DNA of 46,381 nt from DASSBR01 sp035708085 (GCA_035708085.1 DASSTE010000029.1:1-46381); one strand, 5' to 3'; counted from the first letter of the stretch, positions 7,763 through 15,935 are shown. Numbers and translations: made by a program. The notes: generated by a model from the letters alone, not told the origin.

Positions 7763-9784
7763 TTACTTCATATGCCCTACGACCCATTTTTCAATCGCCT
7801 GGTAGTACAACTCCAGGTGCACCGGATCCTGTGGCGTATGGTGTGCGCCCGGGATACCGATAAACTTCACCGGCACGTGCCGATTCTCGAGAGCGTGATA
7901 CAGCGCGAATGATTCGGTAATCGGGACGGTGATGTCGGCGGTGCCCGAGAGGATCAGCGTCGGCGTGGCGATCCGGCCGGCGTAGGTGATCGGCGAGCCG
8001 GTGCGGTAGAGCCTGGCGCTTTGCTTGTCCCACGGGCTGCCGCCCAGCGAGTCGCGCGTCCAGGCCAGGTTGCCGGCGCCGGAGAGTTCATATTCTTCCG
8101 TCCAGTCGGTGACGCCGTCGGCCACGACTGCGACGCGCCAGAAGTGCTGGTGCGAGATCAGCCAGGTCGTCATGTAGCCGCCGTAGGAGTGGCCGACGGC
8201 GGCGATGCGCGAGGTGTCGACGATGCCGCGATGCTCAAGCATCTTGATCCCTGACATCACGTCGCTGTTCGGGCCTTGGCCCGGATCGCGATAGATGGCG
8301 TGTTCGTGCGCGGTGCCGAGGTTGTCGCTGCCGCGGTAGTTCGGCTCGAACACGACGTAGCCGTCGGCCGCGAACAGGTCGCGTAGCGGGCCGATCTCGC
8401 CGGTATCGAAGCCTTCGGTCGAGGCCGCTTCCGGCCCGCCATGGCTGAACACGACCAGCGGGTATTTATGCCCCGGCTGGTAGCCGTTGGGGTAGGTCAG
8501 GATGCCGTCGTTGAGCTGGCCGTCGGGCGCGTGCCAGGTGACTTCGACGCTATGCGGATACGTGTAGGTGTCGAAGCCGGCATTGAGCGAGGTCAGGCGC
8601 ATCGGGGTGCTGTCCGGGTCGCGCAGCAGGTACAACTCCGGGGCCCTGGTGGCGCTGTCGGCGACGAGGGCGATCTCGTCGTTGCGCGACACGGCGACCT
8701 GCAGCGGGTTCAGCGCGCCAAGATTCACCGCATGGCCTTTGCCGTGCAGCGGCTGGACGTAGAGCGTGCGGCGGACGTGGTTGTCGGCAATCGCGACGAT
8801 GCCGCTGCCGTCCGGCAGCCAGACGAAGTTGGCGCGGAAGTTGCGGTCGAGGTCGGCGCTGATGTCGCGCGCCGCGCCGCCCTTGGGCGAGCCGACAAAC
8901 AGATCCATGTCGCTGACCGGGCCGGGGCCGTGCGGGTACAGCCAGGCGACGGTGTCGCCGGTGGGCGCGAACCGCGGCGTGTACTCGTAGCTGCGCTTGC
9001 CGGTGATCAGGTGCTCCTTGCCGGTTGCGACGTTCACCGCCGCGATCGAGGTGCGGTCGGAGTCGGCGTCGTCGCCGTCAGCCTGGCGCGTGTAAACGAT
9101 CCACTTGCCGTCCGCGGACCATTCCGGCGCCGAAACACCGCCGCCGAACGGCGGCGCGGCTTCCAGGACGCTCGTGGTGCCGCGCGTCAACTGGCGCGCC
9201 TTGTGCGTCTTGAGCGAGAGCAGCCAGATGTGCGACGGCACGGCGGGCTTCTGAATCAGGTAGTCGTCGTTGTGGATCGTGAACAGGTCGTGGTTGGTGC
9301 GCCGGTCTTTCGCGCTGATGGGTGAATTGTCGGGCGTGACGTAGGCGACGGTGTCGCCATCCGGGCTCCAGGCAAACTGTTCGACCCCGTTGGCGGCATC
9401 GGTGAGTTCTTCGGGCGTGCCGCCCGTCGCCGGCACGGTGTAGATCTGCCTGCGGCCGTCGACCGTCGCGATGAACGCGATCCTGTCGCCGTCCGGCGAC
9501 CACCGTGGCATGTAGAGGCTCTGCATGCCCTGTACGAGCACGCGCGCGTCGCTGCCGTCTGCGTTCATCAGGCGCAGCGTCGGCGCATAGAAGTCGTGCA
9601 CGAAATCCGGCCGCCAGGTGACGAAGGCAATCTGCTTGCCGTTCGGCGAAAATTGCGGAGCGCCGATGCGGACCAGCGCCCGGAAATCCTGTAACCGGAC
9701 CGGGGCGTTGTCGGCCCGGGCGGCGAGCGGCGCCAGCGCCAGCAGCAGGGCGGGCAGGTAACTTAAGTTGAGGCGTAACTTCAT
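7763..9784 (-). CDS. Exported S9-family serine peptidase (prolyl oligopeptidase / acylaminoacyl-peptidase type)
   Basis: A 673-residue protein. The start MKLRLNLSYLPALLLALAPL has an AGGAGG ribosome site and gives a signal peptide cut near AARA; an upstream in-frame ATG gives no signal and is rejected. Residues about 40-400 form a WD/TolB-like beta-propeller, with repeats such as PQFSPNGKQIAFV and PRWSPDGDRIAF. The C-terminal alpha/beta-hydrolase domain has the nucleophile Ser in GHSYGGYM, the Asp in SGTADITVP and the His in PGAHHTPQ, a complete catalytic triad. Family members release dipeptides or acylated residues from short peptides. The 135-base gap to the M13 gene has no obvious terminator, so they may be co-transcribed. 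Confidence 0.92.
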   Translation of the reverse strand: MKLRLNLSYLPALLLALAPLAARADNAPVRLQDFRALVRIGAPQFSPNGKQIAFVTWRPDFVHDFYAPTLRLMNADGSDARVLVQGMQSLYMPRWSPDGDRIAFIATVDGRRQIYTVPATGGTPEELTDAANGVEQFAWSPDGDTVAYVTPDNSPISAKDRRTNHDLFTIHNDDYLIQKPAVPSHIWLLSLKTHKARQLTRGTTSVLEAAPPFGGGVSAPEWSADGKWIVYTRQADGDDADSDRTSIAAVNVATGKEHLITGKRSYEYTPRFAPTGDTVAWLYPHGPGPVSDMDLFVGSPKGGAARDISADLDRNFRANFVWLPDGSGIVAIADNHVRRTLYVQPLHGKGHAVNLGALNPLQVAVSRNDEIALVADSATRAPELYLLRDPDSTPMRLTSLNAGFDTYTYPHSVEVTWHAPDGQLNDGILTYPNGYQPGHKYPLVVFSHGGPEAASTEGFDTGEIGPLRDLFAADGYVVFEPNYRGSDNLGTAHEHAIYRDPGQGPNSDVMSGIKMLEHRGIVDTSRIAAVGHSYGGYMTTWLISHQHFWRVAVVADGVTDWTEEYELSGAGNLAWTRDSLGGSPWDKQSARLYRTGSPITYAGRIATPTLILSGTADITVPITESFALYHALENRHVPVKFIGIPGAHHTPQDPVHLELYYQAIEKWVVGHMK

Positions 9785-9894
9785 GGCATCCTCCTTTGGC
9801 AGGGGCACGAGGCCGCCCGCATTGTGGCACGAGCAAGCCCGTCGCCGGAAGTTTGAGTCGCGTGCGCGGCCGGAATCGCCCCGCAAGTCAGGTT

Positions 9895-11946
9895 TTATGC
9901 GCGCGAAACCTGGCCACGCGCTTCGGCCAGCGCTGCGTTGATTGCCCGGACAAGCTCAGTCCGCTCGTAAGGCTTCTGGATGATGCCGAATCGTTTATCC
10001 TCGAGCCGTCCGTGCCCGATGCATTCGCCCGCAAATCCGGAAGTCAGCAGTACCGCCATCTGTGGTCGGCGGCGGTGTGCTTCACGCGCGAGCTCGATGC
10101 CGTTCATGTCGCCAGGCATGACGACGTCGGTGAACAAGAGGTCAATGTCGCGCCGCTTGTCGATGAGTTCGATCGCGTCGGCGCCGTTGGCGGCTTCTAT
10201 AACGGTATGGCCGATGTCGCGGACCAGTTCCACCACCATCGGGCGGACGTGCGGGTCATCTTCCACAACCAGCACGGTGGCGGACTTCGACTCGACCCCG
10301 GACTGCTCGGGGTCGCTCGTCGTCACGGTCGCCGCCGGCTCGGCGCGTGGCAGATAGAGGTGGACGGCGGTGCCCCGTCCGATTTCGCTTTCAATAGCAA
10401 TATGCCCCTTCGATTGCTTGACGAAGCCGTACACCATGCTGAGGCCAAGCCCGGATCCTCTGCCTGTCTCCTTGGTTGTGAAGAACGGCTCGAATACCTT
10501 GGCTTGCACGTCCGGCGCCATGCCTGAGCCGGTATCCACCACGGACAGCCGGACGTAGCTGTTCGACGAGGCATCGGGCATGGATTCCACATCGGCGGGG
10601 GCAAGTTCCGCGTCGCCCACCTCGACTCGCAGTGTTCCGGATCCGGCAATAGCGTCGCGCGCGTTGATCGCGAGGTTGAGGAGAGCCGACTCAAGCTGGT
10701 TCGGGTCGACCTGGCAGTGCCAGTTGCCGCCTTCCAGGTCGACCTGCACGTCAATTTCTTCGCCTACCGCGCGTTGTATCAAGGGTTCGAGGTTGCGCAG
10801 CAGTTCGTTGATGCAGACGGTTCGCGGCAGCAAGCTTTGCCGACGGGAAAACGAGAGCAGCTGGTGTGTCAGGGCGGCGCCGCGCTGGGCCGCCCGCTCT
10901 GCATGACCCAAGTGGCGCGCCAGCATCGGGTCCGACGCCGATACGCGCCGCTGGGCGATGCCGAGGCTGCTCACGATGACCGCCAGCAGATTGTTGAAGT
11001 CGTGCGCCAGCCCGCCCGTAAGCTGACCGACAGCCTCCATCTTTTGCGCCTGATGAAGCTGCTCTTCGAGTTGCCGGCGCGCGGTAATGTCGGCCACCAC
11101 GCCGGCGGCCCGCACCAGCCGGCCGTCTTCGTAATAAATTTTGCCGTTGATGCGGATCCAGCGAGTGGCGCCATCGTCGCTGCGCTTGATGCGGCATTCG
11201 AGTTCCAGTCGATGCCCTTCTCCGGTTGGTTCAAGACGTTCCGCGACGGCCTCCCGATCTTCCGGGTGCACGTGGTTCAGAAAAATTTCCCGGTCCCAGG
11301 GCTGCTGCGGGTCATAGCCGAAGATCGCGTCGCAGCGTGTCGAGCGGCGCATGGTGCCGGCAACCAGATCGACATCCCAGTGCCCCATGTCCGCCGCGTC
11401 GAGCGCGATTTGAAGGCTTTCCTCCGCAGCGCGGCGACGCCGTTCCGCCTGTTTCTGCCGCGTCAGATCCATGGCAATGCCGCAGATGACGCGGTTGGGC
11501 TCGTGGGCAAGTTCGACAAAGGAAAGATAAGCAGGCAACGTAGAGCCGTCACCGGTTGTCAATTCGAATTCGGCCTTGCCGCCGCCGGCGCTACTGTCGA
11601 TCAGGAGTTGTTTGAAGCGCTCGTTTTGCTGCGCGGGTATGAATCGGCCGATCGAATTGCCGATCACCTGCTCTTGCGGGGCGGCGAGCATTTCCGCGAA
11701 GCGCCGGTTGCAATACAGAATCGTGCCGTCCGCGGCCAGCGTCACCGCGCCTTCCTGGATCTGTTCTATGAGTACGCGGTAGGGCCGGTCGGCGCTTTCC
11801 AGCGTGTATACCTGTTGCCGGCCTTCCGGCCCGACGATAAGAGCGTCGACTTCGCCATTGCGAATCGCGTTAAGCGTCTCTTCGGCCTCACGCAGGCGTG
11901 CTTCAAGTTCATCAATTGGAAAACTGTCGCTGGCGGTGGAATTCAT
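9895..11946 (-). CDS. PAS-PAS hybrid histidine kinase with C-terminal receiver, last gene of the kai operon
   Basis: A 683-residue cytoplasmic kinase with no membrane helix. It opens with a helical segment (residues 10-32, ELEARLREAEETLNAIRNGE), typical of kinases that accompany kaiC in proteobacteria. Two PAS domains follow (about 50-165 and 175-292). The dimerisation domain carries H315 in GGLAHDFNNLL. The ATP-binding domain has an N box (NLAINARDA), DTGSGM (471-476) and GRGSGLGL (495-502). A CheY-like receiver (about 555-675) has phospho-acceptor D607 in FTDVVMPG and K658. It starts 7 bases after kaiB stops, so it is co-transcribed with the clock genes. It may read Kai state through its PAS or N-terminal part and signal to an unlinked output regulator; none is encoded nearby. 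The receiver may also dephosphorylate the kinase. Confidence 0.93.
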   Translation of the reverse strand: MNSTASDSFPIDELEARLREAEETLNAIRNGEVDALIVGPEGRQQVYTLESADRPYRVLIEQIQEGAVTLAADGTILYCNRRFAEMLAAPQEQVIGNSIGRFIPAQQNERFKQLLIDSSAGGGKAEFELTTGDGSTLPAYLSFVELAHEPNRVICGIAMDLTRQKQAERRRRAAEESLQIALDAADMGHWDVDLVAGTMRRSTRCDAIFGYDPQQPWDREIFLNHVHPEDREAVAERLEPTGEGHRLELECRIKRSDDGATRWIRINGKIYYEDGRLVRAAGVVADITARRQLEEQLHQAQKMEAVGQLTGGLAHDFNNLLAVIVSSLGIAQRRVSASDPMLARHLGHAERAAQRGAALTHQLLSFSRRQSLLPRTVCINELLRNLEPLIQRAVGEEIDVQVDLEGGNWHCQVDPNQLESALLNLAINARDAIAGSGTLRVEVGDAELAPADVESMPDASSNSYVRLSVVDTGSGMAPDVQAKVFEPFFTTKETGRGSGLGLSMVYGFVKQSKGHIAIESEIGRGTAVHLYLPRAEPAATVTTSDPEQSGVESKSATVLVVEDDPHVRPMVVELVRDIGHTVIEAANGADAIELIDKRRDIDLLFTDVVMPGDMNGIELAREAHRRRPQMAVLLTSGFAGECIGHGRLEDKRFGIIQKPYERTELVRAINAALAEARGQVSRA

Positions 11947-11953
11947 GGTTCAG

Positions 11954-12304
11954 TCAGGCATTTGGCACACGCTGCAGACCCAGATTCAGGGTGCTCAGCA
12001 GCTTGCTCCGGTCGGAGAGATCGCCGACGACGCGCCGCAATGGGACAGGCAACGTTCTGACGAGGGTCGGCGCGGCAATAATTTGCGCCGTGCGGGCCGC
12101 CTCCGGATTCTGGTAGATGTCGATCACCTCCAGATCGTAGAGCCCCTCGAGGTGGTGTTCACATACGTGGCGCAGATTTTCGATTGCCCGCGTCGATCGC
12201 TTGGTCGCGCCGCTGACATAGAGCTTCAGCAAATAAGGCGCGCTATGACCCTGGCTGGCCGGGGGGGCGCCGGATCGCGGCTGCGGTAATGGTTGATCGG
12301 TCAT
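11954..12304 (-). CDS. kaiB: KaiB-family protein, divergent copy with N-terminal extension
   Basis: A 116-residue thioredoxin-like KaiB protein with an extra N-terminal tail of about 20 residues rich in Pro and Gly. The core has LLKLYVSGAT, VIDIYQNPEAA, IIAAPTLVRTLP and VVGDLSD, all family-typical. In cyanobacterial KaiB the positions G88 and D90, in the stretch IGLD, stabilise the tetrameric ground state. Here they are T105 and N107 (LLSTLNL), unlike the first KaiB of this operon. This may shift the protein towards its monomeric, KaiC-binding fold. Its start overlaps the stop of the other kaiB by four bases (ATGA). Whether it binds KaiC is inference. Confidence 0.92.
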   Translation of the reverse strand: MTDQPLPQPRSGAPPASQGHSAPYLLKLYVSGATKRSTRAIENLRHVCEHHLEGLYDLEVIDIYQNPEAARTAQIIAAPTLVRTLPVPLRRVVGDLSDRSKLLSTLNLGLQRVPNA

Positions 12305-12615
12305 ACGTCGTCGTCCCGCGGGCGGACATCGAGTCCGACCAGCACGCGCTCGGTGTTGGACAGGTCGCCGATGATTTTCTTCAGCGGCGGCGGCAGGCGG
12401 CGCACCAGTGTCGGCAACGCCAGGATCTGGTCCCCTTCGGCCAGCTGCGGGTTCTGCGTCAGGTCAATGACTTCGATCGTATAGCGCCCTTCCAGGTGTG
12501 CCTTGCACAGCTTTCGCAGGTTGGCCAGCGCGGCGACCGACTTCTCGGTCTGGCCGGCGACGTACAGGCGCAGATGGTAGGCTTCCTGGGCGGGCTGGGG
12601 CGATACTTGGCTCAT
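12301..12615 (-). CDS. kaiB: KaiB-family protein, canonical copy
   Basis: A 104-residue KaiB with the classical features LRLYVAGQTEKSV, VIDLTQNPQLAEGDQ, ILALPTLVRRLPPP and IIGDLSN, close to the length of cyanobacterial KaiB. It keeps the Gly and Asp (G94, D96 in VLVGLD) that match S. elongatus G88 and D90, positions that control its fold switch. In the clock KaiB binds the CI ring of KaiC and promotes dephosphorylation. Its ATG shares one base with the kaiC stop codon (TAATG), so it is translationally coupled to kaiC. A second, more divergent KaiB follows immediately. Confidence 0.95.
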   Translation of the reverse strand: MSQVSPQPAQEAYHLRLYVAGQTEKSVAALANLRKLCKAHLEGRYTIEVIDLTQNPQLAEGDQILALPTLVRRLPPPLKKIIGDLSNTERVLVGLDVRPRDDDV

Positions 12616-14084
12616 TACACTTCACCAGACAAAGGCGTGGACACCGGGAACCGCGGTTCCCGCAGGGAGACGCCGTCGTTCGTCACGAGGTATTCGCGAA
12701 TGCGGTTGGAATTGCTCATGCCGCGCGACTTGAGCACGTAGAGGGCACGATGGCGTTCGCCGTTCGTCTCGACGTCGAACAGCGAGATCCAGACATCCAT
12801 CAGCGACGACACCCCCCGATCGGCATCGGTCATAAATTGCTGCCGCGCCGGCGTCAGGCTGGTGAAGACCGCGGTGATGTTGCGCGACTTCAGCATGTCG
12901 ACGATCCGCAGCAGTACGGCGTGCACTTCGCCCGCCGGCCCGCGGAAGGCGGAAATCGGATCGACGACGACTGCCGCAGGCTTCAGCCGGTCGATGTCGC
13001 GATACATGCGCGTAAGGTGCATCTCGAAGCCGTAAAGCGACGGCCGCGCCGCCTCAAAGGTAAGCAGGCCGGCGTCCACATGTTTCTGCAGGTCCAGCCC
13101 GACAGATCGAGTGTTGCGTACAATCTGGTCAGGCGATTCCTCGAAGGCGAAATAGAGGCAGCGCTCGCCGCGCTCGCAGGTGCTGTCCGCGAAGTGGGAG
13201 CCGAAAATCGTCTTGCCGGTGCCGGCGGCACCGGAAACCAGGATGCTTGATCCGCGGTAATAGCCACCGGCGCTCAGCATCCCGTCGAGACCCGCTATGC
13301 CCGTAGACACCGGCACGTCGAGGACTTCATGGTTGAGCCCGGCCGATGTGATCGGCAGCACGGTAATGCCGCCGGCGTCGATCAGGAACGGGTATTCATT
13401 GGTGCCGTGGGCGGAGCCGCGATATTTCACCACCCGCAGCCGCCTTGTCACGATCTGGTCGTAGACCCGGTTGTCGAGCAGGATCACGCAGTCCGAAACG
13501 TATTCTTCGAGGCCGTGGCGGGTTAGTTTCCCGCTACCCTGTTCGGCGGTGATTATCGCGGTGACGCCCTTGTTCTTGAGCCACATGAACAGGCGGCGCA
13601 GCTCTGCGCGCAGGATCGCGACGTTCGACAGGCCGGAAAACAGCGATTCAAGCGTATCGAGAACGACCCGCTTCGCGCCAATGGAGTCGATGGCGTAGCC
13701 GAGGCGGACGAACAGCCCTTCCAGATCGTATTCGCCGGCTTCCTCGATTTCGCTGCGCTCGACCCGAACGTGGTCGATCACGAGTTTTTTTTGCTCGATC
13801 AGGTCCGGGAGGTCGTATCCGAGCGACGCGACATTCGCCGCGAGGTCGGAAGCGGTCTCCTCGAAGCTCATGAGTACGCCGGGTTCGTCGTAGCGGATGG
13901 CGCCTTCCGCCAGGAAGGTCACCCCGAAAATGGTCTTGCCGCACCCGGCAGCGCCGCACAGCAGGGTTGGCCGCCCCTGTGGCACCCCTCCCAGTGTAAT
14001 CTCATCGAAGCCGCTGATCCCGGTGGGCGTTTTGGGCAACTGCCGCGCCCCGGTTTCGGCCAAGAGGGGACTGTATTGATCCAT
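12615..14084 (-). CDS. kaiC: KaiC-like two-domain ATPase/autokinase
   Basis: A 489-residue RecA-fold protein with two KaiC domains. CI has Walker A GAAGCGKT (44-51), catalytic Glu pair E75/E76 and Walker B D143. CII has Walker A GAAGTGKT (285-292), E315/E316 and D375. The phosphorylation sites of CII, S431/T432 in S. elongatus, align with S426/S427 here (GVSSLMD), so both are serine; the neighbouring T426 is replaced by Ala. CII ends with the basic KSRGMS loop. KaiC hexamers slowly hydrolyse ATP and autophosphorylate. No kaiA is present, so any oscillation would be of the KaiBC, timer-like kind or serve stress adaptation, as reported for some non-cyanobacterial KaiBC. It is the first gene of the operon, with a GGAG ribosome site 4 bases before the ATG. 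Confidence 0.95.
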   Translation of the reverse strand: MDQYSPLLAETGARQLPKTPTGISGFDEITLGGVPQGRPTLLCGAAGCGKTIFGVTFLAEGAIRYDEPGVLMSFEETASDLAANVASLGYDLPDLIEQKKLVIDHVRVERSEIEEAGEYDLEGLFVRLGYAIDSIGAKRVVLDTLESLFSGLSNVAILRAELRRLFMWLKNKGVTAIITAEQGSGKLTRHGLEEYVSDCVILLDNRVYDQIVTRRLRVVKYRGSAHGTNEYPFLIDAGGITVLPITSAGLNHEVLDVPVSTGIAGLDGMLSAGGYYRGSSILVSGAAGTGKTIFGSHFADSTCERGERCLYFAFEESPDQIVRNTRSVGLDLQKHVDAGLLTFEAARPSLYGFEMHLTRMYRDIDRLKPAAVVVDPISAFRGPAGEVHAVLLRIVDMLKSRNITAVFTSLTPARQQFMTDADRGVSSLMDVWISLFDVETNGERHRALYVLKSRGMSNSNRIREYLVTNDGVSLREPRFPVSTPLSGEV

Positions 14085-14124
14085 TGATCTCCGCTACAGA
14101 TTTTCGGCGACTGACGGCGACCGT

Positions 14125-14152
14125 ATATGCGGGTTGCCGCTACCGATTCAAG
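14125..14152 (-). promoter_or_regulatory. Sigma-32-like promoter of the kai operon
   Basis: On the reverse strand CTTGAAT (14152 to 14146), 13 bases, then CCGCATAT (14132 to 14125) match the RpoH consensus CTTGAAA-N13-CCCCATNT with one mismatch in each box. The spacing equals that of the hsp20 promoter on the other strand. Transcription would start near 14118, giving a leader of about 34 bases before the kaiC ATG. An alternative sigma-70 reading (TTGAAT, 18 bases, TATACG) is weaker but cannot be excluded. Confidence 0.5.
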
Positions 14153-14234
14153 AGGAATGTGAGTTCTCCAAGTCTGCCGTGGCTACGGACGCAATGCAAG
14201 CCTGACCTCCGCGGAAGTTTTTGTAGTTGATCCC

Positions 14235-14262
14235 CTTGAAAGCAAATCCGGTGTCCCCAGAT
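14235..14262 (+). promoter_or_regulatory. Sigma-32 (RpoH) promoter of hsp20
   Basis: CTTGAAA (14235-14241), a 13-base spacer and CCCCAGAT (14255-14262) match the sigma-32 consensus in all but one informative position. It precedes an Hsp20 gene, a standard RpoH target, by about 80 bases. rpoH itself is in this window. Confidence 0.85.
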
Positions 14263-14278
14263 TCCTCACCGTCTGGAG

Positions 14279-14343
14279 CCGGCCTGCGAGGGCTTCGGTC
14301 CTGCGGCCGGGAGTTGTAACTACTACATATGGAGGTAAGTGTT
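14279..14343 (+). promoter_or_regulatory. Structured hsp20 leader with a possible RNA thermometer
   Basis: A GC-rich stem CCGGCC (14279-14284) with GGCCGG (14305-14310) opens the leader. Just downstream ACTACT (14319-14324) can pair with GGT-A-AGT (14334-14340), a six-pair helix with one bulged A that would hide part of the GGAGGT ribosome site (14331-14336) in a weak hairpin. Weak bulged hairpins over the ribosome site are typical of thermometers in small-heat-shock-gene leaders. This is a hand-drawn fold. Confidence 0.3.
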
Positions 14344-14847
14344 ATGGCTGTCACTGAACTGATGCCGTGGAACCGCAGTCGCCGTCTTCCGGTGCAGCGC
14401 GTCGACGCGCTGCAGGACCGGGATCCATTCCTCGCGTTGCATCGCGAGATGAACAGGCTGTTTGACGATATCTGGAACGGCTTCGGCTTCTCGCCTTCTC
14501 CGGCCTACGAGCAGTTCGGCACGCCTAGCGTGGACATGGTGGAGACCGATGAGGACTTCCGCGTCAGTGCCGAACTGCCGGGCGTGGACGGCAAGGACGT
14601 CGAGGTGCTGCTCACGGAAGACAATACGCTGACGATCCGCGGCGAGAAGAAGATCGAGGACGAGGACCGGGAGCGCCGCCTGCGCGAACGTTTCTACGGC
14701 AGGTTCGAACGCCGGATCTCGCTGCCTGACGAGGTGGAGGCGGACAAGGTCGAGGCCTCGTTCAAGAACGGCGTCCTCACCGTCAAGCTTCCCCGCAGCG
14801 CAAAGGCGCAGGAAAACGTGCGCCGTATCCCGCTGCAGGCCGCGTAA
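14344..14847 (+). CDS. Small heat-shock protein, Hsp20/alpha-crystallin family
   Basis: A 167-residue chaperone that starts MAVTELMPWNRSRRLP; a GGAGGT site 7 bases upstream fixes this ATG over one five codons earlier. The alpha-crystallin domain spans about residues 55-150, with VDMVETDEDFRVSAELPGVD, LTIRGEKK and the closing FKNGVLTVKLP, followed by a short tail containing the I-P-L anchor (RRIPLQAA) that docks neighbouring subunits. Such proteins hold unfolding proteins for later refolding by DnaK. A strong RpoH promoter drives it. It is divergent from the kai operon across a 259-base region, so the two may share heat-stress control. Confidence 0.95.
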   Translation: MAVTELMPWNRSRRLPVQRVDALQDRDPFLALHREMNRLFDDIWNGFGFSPSPAYEQFGTPSVDMVETDEDFRVSAELPGVDGKDVEVLLTEDNTLTIRGEKKIEDEDRERRLRERFYGRFERRISLPDEVEADKVEASFKNGVLTVKLPRSAKAQENVRRIPLQAA

Positions 14848-14880
14848 GCTACGCGGGAGTCGCGTTCACTTCAAATCGGT

Positions 14881-14914
14881 CCGGGCATTGTGCGGCATGT
14901 CGCACGGTGCCCGG
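14881..14914. terminator. Large stem-loop between convergent hsp20 and yihY
   Basis: CCGGGCA (14881-14887) pairs with TGCCCGG (14908-14914), and an inner GTGCG (14890-14894) pairs with CGCAC (14901-14905). It lies midway between two convergent genes, a usual place for a terminator, but no clear T-run follows on either strand, so it may instead protect transcript ends. Confidence 0.4.
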
Positions 14915-14933
14915 CACCGTCTGTTTGCGCCGC

Positions 14934-15848
14934 TCAACCGGCGCCTGCCTGGCGAATCCAGCGCGCGTGCGGACTGGGGCGGATATCGCCGCCGAATCGC
15001 CGCGCATACACCTGCGTTATCTCGGCACCCAGAAACACGATCAGCGATGTGTAATACACCCACGCGACGACCAGAATGATCGAGCCGGCAGCGCCGTAGC
15101 TGGAGGTGAAGCGGGAGTGGGCGAGATAGATACCGATCAGGTAGTTGCCGACGGTAAACAACACGCTGGTGATGACCGCGCCGATCCAGACGTCACGCCA
15201 TTGAATGATCACATCCGGAATGTACTTGAACAGCAGTGCGATGACGACCGTGACGAGGCCGAAGGATGACAGCGCATAGCCGACACGCAGTACTGTGGCC
15301 GCGCCGGGAAACAGGCCCTCGATGTAGTGGTGGAAACCGGCGAGCAATGCGCTCAGCACCATCGACACCAGCAGGATGAATGCCATCGACACCACGATCC
15401 CCAGCGAAAACAGGCGACTGCGGATCAGGTCCCAGATCAGGCCGTGGCGCGGTATGACCTCGACGTTCCAGATTTGGTTAAGCGCGGTTTGCAGCTGCCC
15501 GAACACGGTCGTGGCGCCGAAGATCAGGATACCGATGCCGATGGCCGTTGACACCACGTTGGTGCCGTAGCTGCCGGCATGAGCGATCATCGCCTGTATC
15601 GCCTCGGCCTGCTGCCGGCCCATGGCCCGGCTGATGTAATGCACGAGTTGCCCGCGCGCCGCTTCCCGGCTATAGGCGAGGCCGGCGACGCCGATCAGCA
15701 ACAGCAGCAGCGGCGCCATCGACAGCAACGTGTAGTAGCCCAGCGCGGCGGCGAGCTGGAACGGCCGGTCGGCGAAGAATGCGGTAACTATTTCCTTCGC
15801 AACGGCCAGAGCCATGCGGCCCGGCGAGTGCGCGCGCTCATCCTCCAT
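14934..15848 (-). CDS. YihY/BrkB-family inner-membrane protein
   Basis: A 304-residue membrane protein. The ATG at 15848 follows a GGAGGT ribosome site by 5 bases; longer readings into the next gene are rejected. It has about six membrane helices and the family marks 'LAAALGYYTLLSMAPLLLL', 'QTALNQIWNV' and 'SSYGAAGSIILVVAWVYYTS'. This family was once thought to be ribonuclease BN; that is now discounted, and it is treated as a membrane protein of uncertain function, in some cases linked to resistance to complement or to transport. It is divergent from the Rieske/FAD reductase gene. The function here is unknown. Confidence 0.9.
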   Translation of the reverse strand: MEDERAHSPGRMALAVAKEIVTAFFADRPFQLAAALGYYTLLSMAPLLLLLIGVAGLAYSREAARGQLVHYISRAMGRQQAEAIQAMIAHAGSYGTNVVSTAIGIGILIFGATTVFGQLQTALNQIWNVEVIPRHGLIWDLIRSRLFSLGIVVSMAFILLVSMVLSALLAGFHHYIEGLFPGAATVLRVGYALSSFGLVTVVIALLFKYIPDVIIQWRDVWIGAVITSVLFTVGNYLIGIYLAHSRFTSSYGAAGSIILVVAWVYYTSLIVFLGAEITQVYARRFGGDIRPSPHARWIRQAGAG

Positions 15849-15935
15849 TGCGTACCTCCTTGTACATTGGAGACAGTATGCCATCGTCGCGGTAGTATGA
15901 TCCGGTAAGGTAACGCCGGATGCGAGGGATGGCGG

